A model generated the notes under the pieces. The model was not told where the DNA came from and made no database searches. It saw only the letters and a list, made by a program, of their open reading frames with translations. Below are positions 1 to 8,396 of a stretch of DNA of 64,000 nt, piece by piece (within the stretch, counting starts at the first letter, position 1; each line of letters starts with the position of its first letter). Origin of the DNA: HT1-32 sp040219025 (lineage in GTDB: Bacteria; Pseudomonadota; Alphaproteobacteria; Rhodospirillales; HT1-32); contig JAVJTE010000007.1 in the NCBI GenBank assembly GCA_040219025.1, positions 123,018 through 187,017 on the forward strand, given 5' to 3'. A program made the position numbers and the translations under genes.

Positions 1-1724
1 TCCGTGTAGACCTGATAATAGGCGCCTGTCTCATCCTGGTCATAAAGAATATTGAGATCCTGCATCCTGCCGATCAGATCAGATGCCAGACCAAGACGAG
101 CCTCCAGATCATCGTAGTAGTTCTGGGGGATATGGAGCAGCACAACGCCGTTCGCCCGCAGCGTCTCAACCGTCGCGAAGATATCATCGGTCGCGAAGGC
201 AATATGCTGAATTCCCGTACCGAAATATTCAGTCATGAACCGGGACGCCATGGTGTGCGTGCTGTCCGATGCATTCAGACAGATACGAACACTTCTGTCG
301 GGTGATTGCACCACCTGGCTCTCAATGATGCCGGACGGATCGGCGATGTCGGTCTGCGGAGTTTTCTCGAAATCAAACTGCGAAAGATAAAACAGACGCC
401 AACGCAGAATTTCCTCACGGGTCATCGCCATCGCGATATGGTCGATACGGGTCAGACCGGCACCACCACCTTCCTCGGAAGTTGCTTCGAAATCCGCTTC
501 CCAGAGCATTCCGGACTTCCTGGAATCATCGGTAAAATAGATCAGCGACCCTCCCGGTCCCCGCACCGCAGGAATTTCCAGTTCCCCCGGACCAACCGTC
601 TGATGGAATGTATCCGCGAGCAACTCTCCGGCTCTTGCCATTGCTGCCTGCGCATCATCAAGGCGCAGCCCCAGAGCACAGACCGAAGTACCATGTACCA
701 GCTGATAGGAATGGGCAAAGCCATCATTCTCTGTGTTGACGACGAGGTTAATATCACCCTGACACCATCGCACGACATCCTTCGATTTATGTGTGCCTGC
801 AGGCTGAAACCCGAGCCCCCGCAACAACGCCGTCAGGGGCTTTGCATTCTCGTCATCGACGGAGAATTCCAGAAACTCGAACCCCTTGCAGGCCGCTGGT
901 GGGGGCAGCCTGCGCTTGCCCATACCTTCCATCATCCAGATCAGCGAACGGTTACCGTCTCTCGCTATCTGCCGGGGCAAACCGGTTCTGAACTGGTCGT
1001 TGAATATTTCGAGGCTGAGCCAGCCGTCATAGCCGGTATCGGAAACCGCCCTCATGAAATCGAGCACAGGTAAGTCGCCCTGCCCCGGAAAGTTACGGAA
1101 AAACCGGGACCATTTCAGCAGGTCCATATCCAGCTTCGGCGCATCCGCTATCTGTACAAAGGTGATCCGGTCCGCCGGGATTGAACGCACGGGCTCAATC
1201 GGAAGACCTCGCGACAACATGTGAAAACTGTCGAGGATGATACCGACCCTCGGATGGCCAGCACGTTTCACGACCTCCCAGGCATCACGGTAATCCCAGA
1301 TATATTTACCCCAGGCCAATGCTTCATAACCAACATTGACGCCGAAACTCTCTGCCAGGTCACCCAGTTCCCGCAGATCATTCGCGGCACGGTCGATACC
1401 ACCGAGGCTGACCGGAGAAATATTCGAGCAAACGAGAATATTCTCGGTACCAAGCTCGTTCATCAGCTGGAATTTACGCCGGGCACGTTCAAAGTTACGT
1501 CCGCGCTGCGGCTCCGGCATACCTTCAAAATCCCGAAACGGCTGGAAAGCGACAATCTCCAGCCCCAGGTCGCGAACCAGCTGACCGATTTCCAGTGGCG
1601 ACATGTCGCAGGACAGAAGATCAACCTCGAAGATCTCGATGCCCTGAAATCCGGCCGCGCTGATCGCCGACAGCTTGTCGACCAGACTGCCGCCAAGTGA
1701 GACGGTTGCGATAGAAGTGCGCAT
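1..1724 (-). CDS. quiC: 3-dehydroshikimate dehydratase with C-terminal HPPD-like domain (3' end outside window)
   Basis: Converts 3-dehydroshikimate to protocatechuate, the entry from quinate/shikimate into the beta-ketoadipate pathway. The ORF opens at ATG 1724 and is still open at base 1, so the C-terminus is missing. Residues 1-270 form a sugar-phosphate-isomerase-type TIM barrel with the four metal ligands expected of this family: E134 (in YEALAWG), D165 (in LDSFHM), Q191 (in FVQIAD) and E239 (in LSLEIF). From about residue 285 there is a vicinal-oxygen-chelate region like 4-hydroxyphenylpyruvate dioxygenase (RIDHIAM, GIQHIAFATDD), the two-domain form known for QuiC1. It lies 53 bp downstream of the preceding gene and is probably the last visible gene of the tct operon. 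Family assignment is firm. The exact substrate is inferred. Confidence 0.87.
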   Translation of the reverse strand, partial: MRTSIATVSLGGSLVDKLSAISAAGFQGIEIFEVDLLSCDMSPLEIGQLVRDLGLEIVAFQPFRDFEGMPEPQRGRNFERARRKFQLMNELGTENILVCSNISPVSLGGIDRAANDLRELGDLAESFGVNVGYEALAWGKYIWDYRDAWEVVKRAGHPRVGIILDSFHMLSRGLPIEPVRSIPADRITFVQIADAPKLDMDLLKWSRFFRNFPGQGDLPVLDFMRAVSDTGYDGWLSLEIFNDQFRTGLPRQIARDGNRSLIWMMEGMGKRRLPPPAACKGFEFLEFSVDDENAKPLTALLRGLGFQPAGTHKSKDVVRWCQGDINLVVNTENDGFAHSYQLVHGTSVCALGLRLDDAQAAMARAGELLADTFHQTVGPGELEIPAVRGPGGSLIYFTDDSRKSGMLWEADFEATSEEGGGAGLTRIDHIAMAMTREEILRWRLFYLSQFDFEKTPQTDIADPSGIIESQVVQSPDRSVRICLNASDSTHTMASRFMTEYFGTGIQHIAFATDDIFATVETLRANGVVLLHIPQNYYDDLEARLGLASDLIGRMQDLNILYDQDETGAYYQVYT

Positions 1725-1777
1725 TCACTGCCTCTCAAAAATCAGGGCGTGGCATCAAGGTATGGTGCCACGTCATC

Positions 1778-2470
1778 TCAGGCATATTTCATGAACTGGA
1801 GCGTATAGATGCCGGAGACAAACGAAGCGATTACTGTCGCCTCACGACTGAGCCGGCGGGCCACAGACTCCAGAATTTTTTCCATATGTTCACGACTGAT
1901 CGATTCAATCATCAGTACAGCATCGAAATCCATGGCCCCCGGTCGCAGTGACAATGATTCACCGCTCAACGGCTGGCGCTGAATATTTGCTTTTGCCCCG
2001 GCATGAACCCCGGTCACGAACTTTTCTGCAAACAGGTCGTCGACGATATCGCGAACCGCCAGACCAAAGGCATCACCCGGAGAATGCGGATTGCTTCCCG
2101 GAGCGGTGAAGCTGATCCGCACCGTCGCCAGAACACCGCCAATCCCCGCCCCACGGGTCATTATGGTACGGCAGGGGGAACGCACAAAATTTTCAAAATA
2201 GACATGAACTTTCTTCGTCCATTCTGTCCGTGCATTACCGGTTACGAAATACCCGTCAGACTCAAAGACATCGATGCTGTCTGCTTCATAAAGCGTGAAG
2301 TACTTGAAAGGCCGGCCCTCCGCTTCGACATAACGTCGGCCAACGGCAATGCCCGGCGTCAGGACGCGCTCCGGAATATGCTCAACATTGTGCCATTCGT
2401 TGAACTCGTCCTCGTGGCCGTTGGTTATATCGTGCCAGATCGGCAGGAATGCCATTCCATGCAAAGTCAT
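1778..2470 (-). CDS. Uncharacterised protein, probable dimeric alpha/beta-barrel (EthD-like) fold
   Basis: A soluble 230-residue protein without signal peptide or membrane segment. The N-terminal part has a WH-x-E/D-x-x-F-x-x-W-x-x-x-EH pattern (WHDITNGHEDEFNEWHNVEH, residues 13-32), as seen in small dimeric alpha/beta-barrel proteins of the EthD type. A second, weaker half (residues 105-225) may repeat the fold. The ATG overlaps the stop of the upstream dehydrogenase gene (ATGA), so the two are translationally coupled and the protein very likely serves the same pathway. No catalytic residues can be named and no function is assigned. It could be an isomerase, a decarboxylase-like enzyme or a chaperone for the dehydrogenase. 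Confidence 0.75.
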   Translation of the reverse strand: MTLHGMAFLPIWHDITNGHEDEFNEWHNVEHIPERVLTPGIAVGRRYVEAEGRPFKYFTLYEADSIDVFESDGYFVTGNARTEWTKKVHVYFENFVRSPCRTIMTRGAGIGGVLATVRISFTAPGSNPHSPGDAFGLAVRDIVDDLFAEKFVTGVHAGAKANIQRQPLSGESLSLRPGAMDFDAVLMIESISREHMEKILESVARRLSREATVIASFVSGIYTLQFMKYA

Positions 2471-3615
2471 CTGCTGCTCTCCTGTGAATAAACCGGTTCA
2501 TCTTTCCAGCTGTTATCGCGGCGTAAGGGAAGTTCGACCAATGCCCGCTTTCTGTGTGATTCGAAAACTGCGTGGATCATGTCAGTAACGATGCGGGCTT
2601 CCTTCGGACCGCCGACCGGATCGCGATCTTCCTCAATTGCCGATAACAGTTCGTCAATCGCGAGCCAGTGCCGTGCCTGGTATTTTGGCGCAACAAGCGG
2701 TTCCGGAATCCCGATTCCGGCGCTTGAGACATCCTGCCACTGGACCCCCGAACGACCGGGAGACCAGCTCGGATCACCAAGATATTTGACCGCCGGAATT
2801 GTCCCCTCGATCAGCTCGATGATCCCGCGCGAGCCAAATATCTGGAGTCCGTACCGGGATGGTTCATGACCAACACCTGCTCCCTGCCGCGAACTGAAAT
2901 GAGCAACCGCCTGATACGGCATGCCAAACATCGCGTTGATGGTATTGCCGATGATCCGGCCGGTCCCTTCTGCGCCTTCACGGGCATCCGCATCAGTGGC
3001 TGGTCTGCCATCGGTCAGGACATTCGCAAAACACCAGAGCGGGGCGCCACCCAGTGCCTGAACCATGTCCAGAACATGTGTCCCCAGCACCCAGAGGTCC
3101 TCCGCACCGGAGCGGTCGCGGCCGTCCCGCATGTCTTCCTTGCCCCGTCCTCTGAATTCAAGAACCTGGCCGATAGCACCCTGATCGATCAGATCGCGGA
3201 TCGTTGCAATCAGCGGACTGAAACGGGTTGGGTGACTGACAATGCATTTCACATTATGGCGTTCACAGAGTCCGACAATTTCATCTGCTTCACGCGGATT
3301 CCTGCAAAAAGGTTTTTCCATGTAAATATGGATACCCCGGCAGATAGCCTCGCAGGCCATCTCGTGATGACGGTCGACCCAGCGTGAGCAGATCGTCACA
3401 ATATCCGGCTTCTCAACATCCAGCATTTTGCGGTAATCAGAATAGCCGGTAGCCGGATTCAGTCTCCTGACCGCCGCTGCCAGACCGTTCCTGTCTTCAT
3501 CAGCAACGGCAACAACCGATGTGTTCGGGAAGTCGGACCAGGCCAAATCGAGGTCGTGGCCATAATCGCCCCTCCCGGTACATCCAATCACGGCAATTTT
3601 GTATTCAACAGTCAT
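2467..3615 (-). CDS. Gfo/Idh/MocA family NAD(P)-dependent oxidoreductase
   Basis: Predicted 382-residue dehydrogenase. The N-terminus has a Rossmann fold (IAVIGCTGRGDYGHD, then VVAVADED) and the family EKP motif follows in MEKPFCRNPREADE, where the Lys is catalytic. The longer frame starts at 3720, but that would overlap tctA by 41 bp. ATG 3615 is preceded by a GGGATGG-like ribosome site and leaves a 64-bp gap to tctA. It lies between the transporter genes and quiC, and I infer that it oxidises the imported substrate (a quinate-, shikimate- or cyclitol-like alcohol) on the way to 3-dehydroshikimate. Family members act on many polyols and sugars, so the substrate is open. Confidence 0.85.
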   Translation of the reverse strand: MTVEYKIAVIGCTGRGDYGHDLDLAWSDFPNTSVVAVADEDRNGLAAAVRRLNPATGYSDYRKMLDVEKPDIVTICSRWVDRHHEMACEAICRGIHIYMEKPFCRNPREADEIVGLCERHNVKCIVSHPTRFSPLIATIRDLIDQGAIGQVLEFRGRGKEDMRDGRDRSGAEDLWVLGTHVLDMVQALGGAPLWCFANVLTDGRPATDADAREGAEGTGRIIGNTINAMFGMPYQAVAHFSSRQGAGVGHEPSRYGLQIFGSRGIIELIEGTIPAVKYLGDPSWSPGRSGVQWQDVSSAGIGIPEPLVAPKYQARHWLAIDELLSAIEEDRDPVGGPKEARIVTDMIHAVFESHRKRALVELPLRRDNSWKDEPVYSQESSR

Positions 3616-3679
3616 CAGCCATCCCATTCCCCGGGCTTGATTATCTGAATTCCGGACACCCGGAGGGTGCCAGCGATCT

Positions 3680-5146
3680 CTAACGACGGACCATCCCATA
3701 GACCATCGTCGCCAGACCAAGCAGGATCAGCGACGCTGAAATCGGGCGGGTCAGAAAGATGCTCAGGTCATATTCATAAAGTTTCATCGTTTTCACGAAG
3801 GCTGATTCACCGAGATAGCCAAGGATGATGCCAAGCACGACGCCAGCGGTGGAATACCCCCACTTGCGCAGGAAATAGGCCGCAATTCCGGCGATATACA
3901 TCACCCAGACATCAACAATCAGATTTCGCAGCGAGTAGGCGCCGATGGTCGACAACACCAGAATTGCCGGTGCCAGCAACGGAAACGGAATGCGCAGCAG
4001 ATGAACGGTGGTTTTCGTCTCGACATATCCAAGAACAAAAATCAGCGCATTTGCCATGAACATCGCGACAAAGGTAACCCAGACCAGATCCTTGCTGGTC
4101 ATCATGATTGATGGTCCCGGCTCCATTCCGTGAATCTGGAAGACGCCCAGCATCATTGCGGTCAGGGCACCGCCCGGAAGGCCGAGCGCCAGCAGGGGAA
4201 TCATGGCGCCGCCAGATGCCGCGTTGTTTGCGGTTTCAGCCGCAACAACCCCCTCAATCTCACCTTTGCCGAAACGCTCGCGGTTGCGCGACCAGCGAAC
4301 AGCTTCACCATAGCTCAGGAATGATCCGAGCGTTCCGCCAATACCCGGCAGAATGCCGGCGAAAAGACCAATGAGCATGGACCGGACGATCGCAATTCGC
4401 AGCCGCCAGAATGTCAGGAAAGACGGAAATTCGACGCTGACCTTTGGTGGCACGCGCAATTTTTCAGCAATCCGCTGTCCCTGTATCAGCACCTCTGCGA
4501 CAGCGAAAAAGCCCAGAATAACGGGAATGAAATGAATGCCTGCCCGAAGATAATAGGATCCGAAGGTATATCTTGGCACCCCTTCGGCAGCATCTGTACC
4601 AACACTCGCCAGAAACAGCCCGAACAGAACCGACAGCCAGCCCTTCCAGACCGACTTTGCCCCCACCGTACCGGCGACAGTAAGACCGAAGAAAATCAGC
4701 GCAAAAATCTCTGCCTGACCAAAAGCCCGGACCGCGACATCGGCAACCAGTGGTGTCGCAAACATCATCACCACAGCCGAGAACATACCGCCAAGCGCGG
4801 AGCAGGTAACAGCTGCACCGATTGCCAGGCTGGCCTTGCCCTGCTGTGTCATCGGATAGCCGTCAAAACATGTCGGCGCGTTCTCGGGCGACCCCGGGAT
4901 ATTGAACAGGATCGCCGTCACCGCACCGGCATAAGTGCCTGAACAATAGATGACGGAGAACAGCATGATGCCGTCTGACGGTGTCAGGCTGGCCGTGAAT
5001 GGCAGGATTATGGCGCAGAGTGTCAGACTGTTGACGCCGGGAAACGCCCCGAACACCAGACCGCCGAACAACCCGGCAAAAAATAGCAACATGGTGAACG
5101 GATCAGAGACCATCAGCAGAAAGCCGTGTATGAAATTCTCTAACAT
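3680..5146 (-). CDS. tctA: Tripartite tricarboxylate transporter, large permease subunit TctA
   Basis: 488-residue integral membrane protein with about twelve hydrophobic segments. It carries two family-typical glycine/proline-rich stretches: FGAFPGVNSLT near residue 30 and GILPGIGGTLGSFLSY near residue 264, plus FNIPGSPENAPT near residue 82. TctA forms the translocation channel of a secondary carboxylate importer that depends on a periplasmic binding protein. It sits 19 bp downstream of tctB, the standard order C-B-A. The usual substrates of this family are organic acids, including aromatic and dicarboxylic ones. Context with quiC suggests a hydroaromatic acid. Confidence 0.95.
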   Translation of the reverse strand: MLENFIHGFLLMVSDPFTMLLFFAGLFGGLVFGAFPGVNSLTLCAIILPFTASLTPSDGIMLFSVIYCSGTYAGAVTAILFNIPGSPENAPTCFDGYPMTQQGKASLAIGAAVTCSALGGMFSAVVMMFATPLVADVAVRAFGQAEIFALIFFGLTVAGTVGAKSVWKGWLSVLFGLFLASVGTDAAEGVPRYTFGSYYLRAGIHFIPVILGFFAVAEVLIQGQRIAEKLRVPPKVSVEFPSFLTFWRLRIAIVRSMLIGLFAGILPGIGGTLGSFLSYGEAVRWSRNRERFGKGEIEGVVAAETANNAASGGAMIPLLALGLPGGALTAMMLGVFQIHGMEPGPSIMMTSKDLVWVTFVAMFMANALIFVLGYVETKTTVHLLRIPFPLLAPAILVLSTIGAYSLRNLIVDVWVMYIAGIAAYFLRKWGYSTAGVVLGIILGYLGESAFVKTMKLYEYDLSIFLTRPISASLILLGLATMVYGMVRR

Positions 5147-5165
5147 TGTCTGTCTGGTCCGATAC

Positions 5166-5726
5166 TCAACGCAGCCACGACATGATCTGATGGCTTATCT
5201 CAGCGAAAAACGGCCATGATCCTTCAGGCAATGGCACGTAGAACAATGCGGAGAAGATACCGAGAACCACTGCGAAGACAAAAGCCGAGGTCAGCAGCAC
5301 CAGACGGATCCGGCGTTCTCCGAGGATCAGGGCAAAGGCAATCAGGAAGATCGGAGTGGCAATGAAATGTCCGACCCTTGGCAGCAGCCAGCCATAGGCA
5401 AGGGGTGCCAGAAAAGTTGCAGCAATCTGTAGACCCGCGCCCCTGAAACGGAGCGGGTCCGCTGCTTCATCAACCACTGCCGGGGTTCCGGCTTTGCGGA
5501 ACTTCGACAGAAACTGCAGGATGGCCACAGTCGCCAGAAGCAGAATGATGAACCGGGGCCAGGCCGCCGCCCCGGGCTCATATCCCGGTAACGGACCAGC
5601 AAAGTCCCCGCTCAGATACCATGCGCCACCGGCAAGGGTCAGCCACAGAGCCAGTTCGACAAAGGCACGACCGTCGAAGGACGTACCGGGGGAATTGTTG
5701 AACCCTGTGACCATTTCGCTACTCAC
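5166..5726 (-). CDS. tctB: Tripartite tricarboxylate transporter, small permease subunit TctB
   Basis: 186-residue protein with four to five hydrophobic segments, including ALWLTLAGGAWYLSG near residue 27 and a C-terminal LVLLTSAFVFAVVLGIFSALFYVPLP stretch that ends in the PLPEG element common in TctB. It pairs with TctA in the inner membrane. The start is uncertain: GTG 5726 is used here, but ATG 5714 (MVTGFN) is equally possible, and neither has a strong ribosome site. It lies between tctC (44-bp gap) and tctA (19-bp gap). Confidence 0.88.
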   Translation of the reverse strand: MSSEMVTGFNNSPGTSFDGRAFVELALWLTLAGGAWYLSGDFAGPLPGYEPGAAAWPRFIILLLATVAILQFLSKFRKAGTPAVVDEAADPLRFRGAGLQIAATFLAPLAYGWLLPRVGHFIATPIFLIAFALILGERRIRLVLLTSAFVFAVVLGIFSALFYVPLPEGSWPFFAEISHQIMSWLR

Positions 5727-5770
5727 TGTTGCGGTTGCAGCTGACCCGATACCGGCGAGGCGACCCGGAA

Positions 5771-6775
5771 CTACTTCAGCAGTCCCATCGCCCGAAGCGT
5801 ATCCTGGAAGGTCACAAGATCGCCTTCCATCAGCTCAACAGCCTCGTCAATGCCATAGTAACTCTTGACGATATGCATGTATTTCGACCGGTTGAATTTC
5901 TGGAATTCTTCGGTTTCCCAGGCAGCCTTGAAGGCCGCTTCGAGATATTTCTTGCGCTCATCCGGAACATCACCCTTTGCCCAGAAGGCGCGCCATTTCA
6001 GGAATGGCCGGACATCAGCACCAATGTCCTTGATGCTCTGCGTGTTAGCAAAGGTATCCGGACGTTCGTTCAGCAACGACAGGATCGGAACGAACTGACC
6101 ACCCTCGATATACTGATTAACGTCACCCGGCTGTTCCATCATCACATCGACATGACCACCCAGCAGAGAGCCATACCGCTCCGACGCCTTGTCAAACTGG
6201 GTCTGATTGATCTTGATACCGAACGCCTCCGACAATTTCGTTGCCATGATCCGTTCAGCACCGCCGGCCGGACCGGAATTGGTCAGGCGGACATTTCCGG
6301 GATTGGCTTTGGCATAAGCGACAAAGCTGTCCCAGTCGGTGAACTTGGTTTCTTCTGCGCGGCGATAAATCTGTGTAAATGTCACCTGCGGAATAATAAT
6401 CGGGGTCCAGTCCCGGAACGGGTTCTCGTTGATACCCTTCGCGGCATACTGTCCGACCAGATCATCGGAACCACCCATCAGCGTGTAGCCGTCCGAGGCT
6501 GCGTTCATGAAATCGGCCAGTACGACCGTTCCCCGACCACCGGGCTTATTGATAACAACAAGCGGCTGACCGGTGATTTTCTCAAACTGAACAGCCAGCT
6601 GGCGTGCAACCTGATCCACACCACCGCCGGCACCCCAGCCGATCAGCAAGGTCACAGGCCGGTCCGGAAAGCCGCCCGGTTTCTTCATCATTTCAGCGAC
6701 GGCGGCTGAGGTGAGACAGGCCGTCATACCCAGAGCAGCAATCGCTGCCTTCGACAGATTCGTTATCTTGCTCAT
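5771..6775 (-). CDS. tctC: Tripartite tricarboxylate transporter substrate-binding protein (Bug family)
   Basis: 334-residue periplasmic binding protein. ATG 6775 follows a clear GGAGGAAACACC ribosome site, whereas the longer in-frame start at 6865 has none. A signal peptide (residues 1-26, KAAIAALGMTACLTSAAVA) is followed by the Bug-family opening PDRPVTLLIGWGAGGGVDQ, which forms the first lobe and the ligand carboxylate pocket. The middle carries a TNSGPAGGAERI segment typical of the second lobe. It is the first gene of the minus-strand operon, and its promoter lies in the 263-bp gap shared with the divergent LysR gene. Confidence 0.93.
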   Translation of the reverse strand: MSKITNLSKAAIAALGMTACLTSAAVAEMMKKPGGFPDRPVTLLIGWGAGGGVDQVARQLAVQFEKITGQPLVVINKPGGRGTVVLADFMNAASDGYTLMGGSDDLVGQYAAKGINENPFRDWTPIIIPQVTFTQIYRRAEETKFTDWDSFVAYAKANPGNVRLTNSGPAGGAERIMATKLSEAFGIKINQTQFDKASERYGSLLGGHVDVMMEQPGDVNQYIEGGQFVPILSLLNERPDTFANTQSIKDIGADVRPFLKWRAFWAKGDVPDERKKYLEAAFKAAWETEEFQKFNRSKYMHIVKSYYGIDEAVELMEGDLVTFQDTLRAMGLLK

Positions 6776-7038
6776 GGTGTTTCCTCCACAAAAATCCATG
6801 TACATCCCGATGAACCGACCTCGTCTCGAGTTCCGGAAGGCATTGCTGCCGTCAGGGAAGGGCATTGGTTTTTCTATCTAACCCCGTCAGATCCAGTCGA
6901 ATGAGGTTGCCACAGTCATTTAATTAATTAAATTGACTTATAACACCTGATTAAATAACCAAAAACTAATCAACTCGATTGTATCTGACATACTGATTAT
7001 CTGCCGGGCGAAATTATCGTTTCTGCGAAGGGTCGCAT
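6776..7038. promoter_or_regulatory. Divergent promoter region between tctC and the PcaQ-like LysR gene
   Basis: A 263-bp gap that becomes strongly A+T-rich at 6915-6985, in contrast to the surrounding sequence. It contains TTAATTAATTAA (6919-6930) and two ATAAC-type half sites (ATAACA at 6940 and ATAACC at 6955-6960). These recall one half of the PcaQ box reported as ATAACC-N4-GGTTAA, but no full match is present. I infer LysR binding here controlling both directions. The exact sites are not resolved. Confidence 0.5.
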
Positions 7039-7959
7039 GTGATTGAAAACGGCATAAAAATCCGCCACCTCCGCTGCTTCCGGGAAATCGTCCGCTTTGG
7101 CAGCATCAAAAAAGCGGCTGATGTTCTCTCGATCAGCCAGCCCGCCGTATCGAAAACACTCAGCGACCTTGAGGCGCTTCTGGGCGTCCAGCTGATGAAA
7201 CGAAGTCGCCGCGGGTTCACCCTGACCGGCGAAGGCGAGCAGTTTCTGGATAAAGTGGACACAGCATTATCGTCACTGCGTTCCTGTATCGAAAGTGTCA
7301 CGACACCGAATGCCAGTGAGCGGGAGATCATCCGGGTTGGCTTCCTGCCGGCAGCGGGGGGCAGTCTCATTCCCGACGCAGTCCGTGAATACCTCCTGTT
7401 TAATGAAAGCCACAACTTCCGGATCATTGCCGCTCCCACACCGGACCTGCTCGAACGGCTACGTCTGGGCGATCTGGATTTTGTCGTTGGTCATCTGTCT
7501 GAACCTTCGCATATGCACGGACTGAACTTTGAATATCTGTACTCGGAATGTATCGGCTTTGTGGTCAGACCCGGACATCCCTTCCTCAGCATGTCGCCCT
7601 TCGACCTTCAGCAACTGCTCAACTGCAGTGTTCTGATGCCGGGGCCTGAAGCCATTATATCGGCAGATGTTGAACGTTTTCTTCTGTCGAAGGGCATCAG
7701 GGACATTCCCTACCGGATAGAATGTGCTTCTCACATGTTTGGCATCAACTTTACGCGGGCCACCGATGCCGTCTGGATTACATCTGACGGTGCTATCGAG
7801 AATGATATCCGGGAAGGGCGGCTCGGGCGGCTCCACGTCGACACACCCGACACCACGGCTGCGGTCGGTCTTACAACACGCAGTTCCGGTCCGGTTCAGC
7901 CCGCAGCCCGCGAGTTCATGGACATTCTCCGAAAATCAACCGCGGGCCGCCTCACCTGA
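7039..7959 (+). CDS. LysR-family transcriptional regulator, PcaQ-like
   Basis: 306 residues starting at GTG 7039 with a GAAGGG ribosome site. The N-terminal winged HTH (RHLRCFREIVRFGSIKKAADVLSISQPAVSKTLSDLEALLGVQL) is the PcaQ/GbpR type, in which the HTH begins at about residue 8 after the IKIRHL element. The effector domain follows from about residue 95 (IIRVGFLPAAGG). It is transcribed divergently from the tct-quiC operon, the classical arrangement for an activator of that operon. PcaQ proteins respond to beta-carboxymuconate and related acids and regulate protocatechuate genes, which fits quiC. The inducer here is not known. Confidence 0.88.
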   Translation: MIENGIKIRHLRCFREIVRFGSIKKAADVLSISQPAVSKTLSDLEALLGVQLMKRSRRGFTLTGEGEQFLDKVDTALSSLRSCIESVTTPNASEREIIRVGFLPAAGGSLIPDAVREYLLFNESHNFRIIAAPTPDLLERLRLGDLDFVVGHLSEPSHMHGLNFEYLYSECIGFVVRPGHPFLSMSPFDLQQLLNCSVLMPGPEAIISADVERFLLSKGIRDIPYRIECASHMFGINFTRATDAVWITSDGAIENDIREGRLGRLHVDTPDTTAAVGLTTRSSGPVQPAAREFMDILRKSTAGRLT

Positions 7960-7999
7960 AGGCACCAGCACGCGCCCGCAGGGCGCCTCGCCGGGGCGG

Positions 8000-8392
8000 T
8001 TACGCCGGACTTGCGGCGACTGTCTCGATCTCCACCTGAATTCCCGGGCGCGGAAACGGGCCGACCACCAGAAAGGTGGCGGGCGGGTTATGGTCACCCA
8101 GAAGCCTGCTGCGTACCCGGGCATAGTCATCAAGGATCAGCTTGTCAGTCACAAAGACCGAGAATTTCACCACATCTGAAAAGTTCATCCCCGCGGCTTC
8201 CAGAATGACCCGGATACGCTCGAATATGATCTCTACCTGTTCCGCCGGGCTGTCAGGTACGGTGCCGTCAATCCTTGCACCGACCTGACCGTTACAGAAC
8301 AGCAGACGTGAATTTGGAGGAACCTCGGTTGCATGTCCGGCATTATCCCGGTGAGCACAGATCTGTTCGTTCAGGGTGTGAATCTTGAGCAA
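8000..8392 (-). CDS. RidA (YjgF/YER057c/UK114) family protein, probable non-canonical subgroup
   Basis: About 130 residues if started at TTG 8392, five bases after the stop of the dienelactone hydrolase gene. No ATG is available, and upstream frames only shadow the neighbour, so the start is uncertain. Recognisable Rid elements are LLFCNGQVG, the helix EQVEIIFERIRVILEAAGM, VVKFSVFVTD and the C-terminal PRPGIQVEIE. Canonical RidA enamine/imine deaminases have an essential Arg in a P-A-R-S/T motif. Here the aligned residues are NPPATF, so that Arg is absent, as in the Rid4-7 type subgroups. It may act on a catabolic intermediate together with the coupled hydrolase. Confidence 0.8.
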   Translation of the reverse strand: MLKIHTLNEQICAHRDNAGHATEVPPNSRLLFCNGQVGARIDGTVPDSPAEQVEIIFERIRVILEAAGMNFSDVVKFSVFVTDKLILDDYARVRSRLLGDHNPPATFLVVGPFPRPGIQVEIETVAASPA

Positions 8393-8396
8393 AGAT

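Noticed and set aside
306..1073. Open frame of 255 codons on the plus strand opposite quiC
   Set aside because: Lies antisense to a strongly recognised gene, shows no family features and has no ribosome site; it is a composition effect of G+C-rich coding DNA. Many similar shadows were dropped.
6940..6975. Full PcaQ operator
   Set aside because: Only ATAAC-type half sites are present and the GGTTAA half is missing, so no specific site was called.
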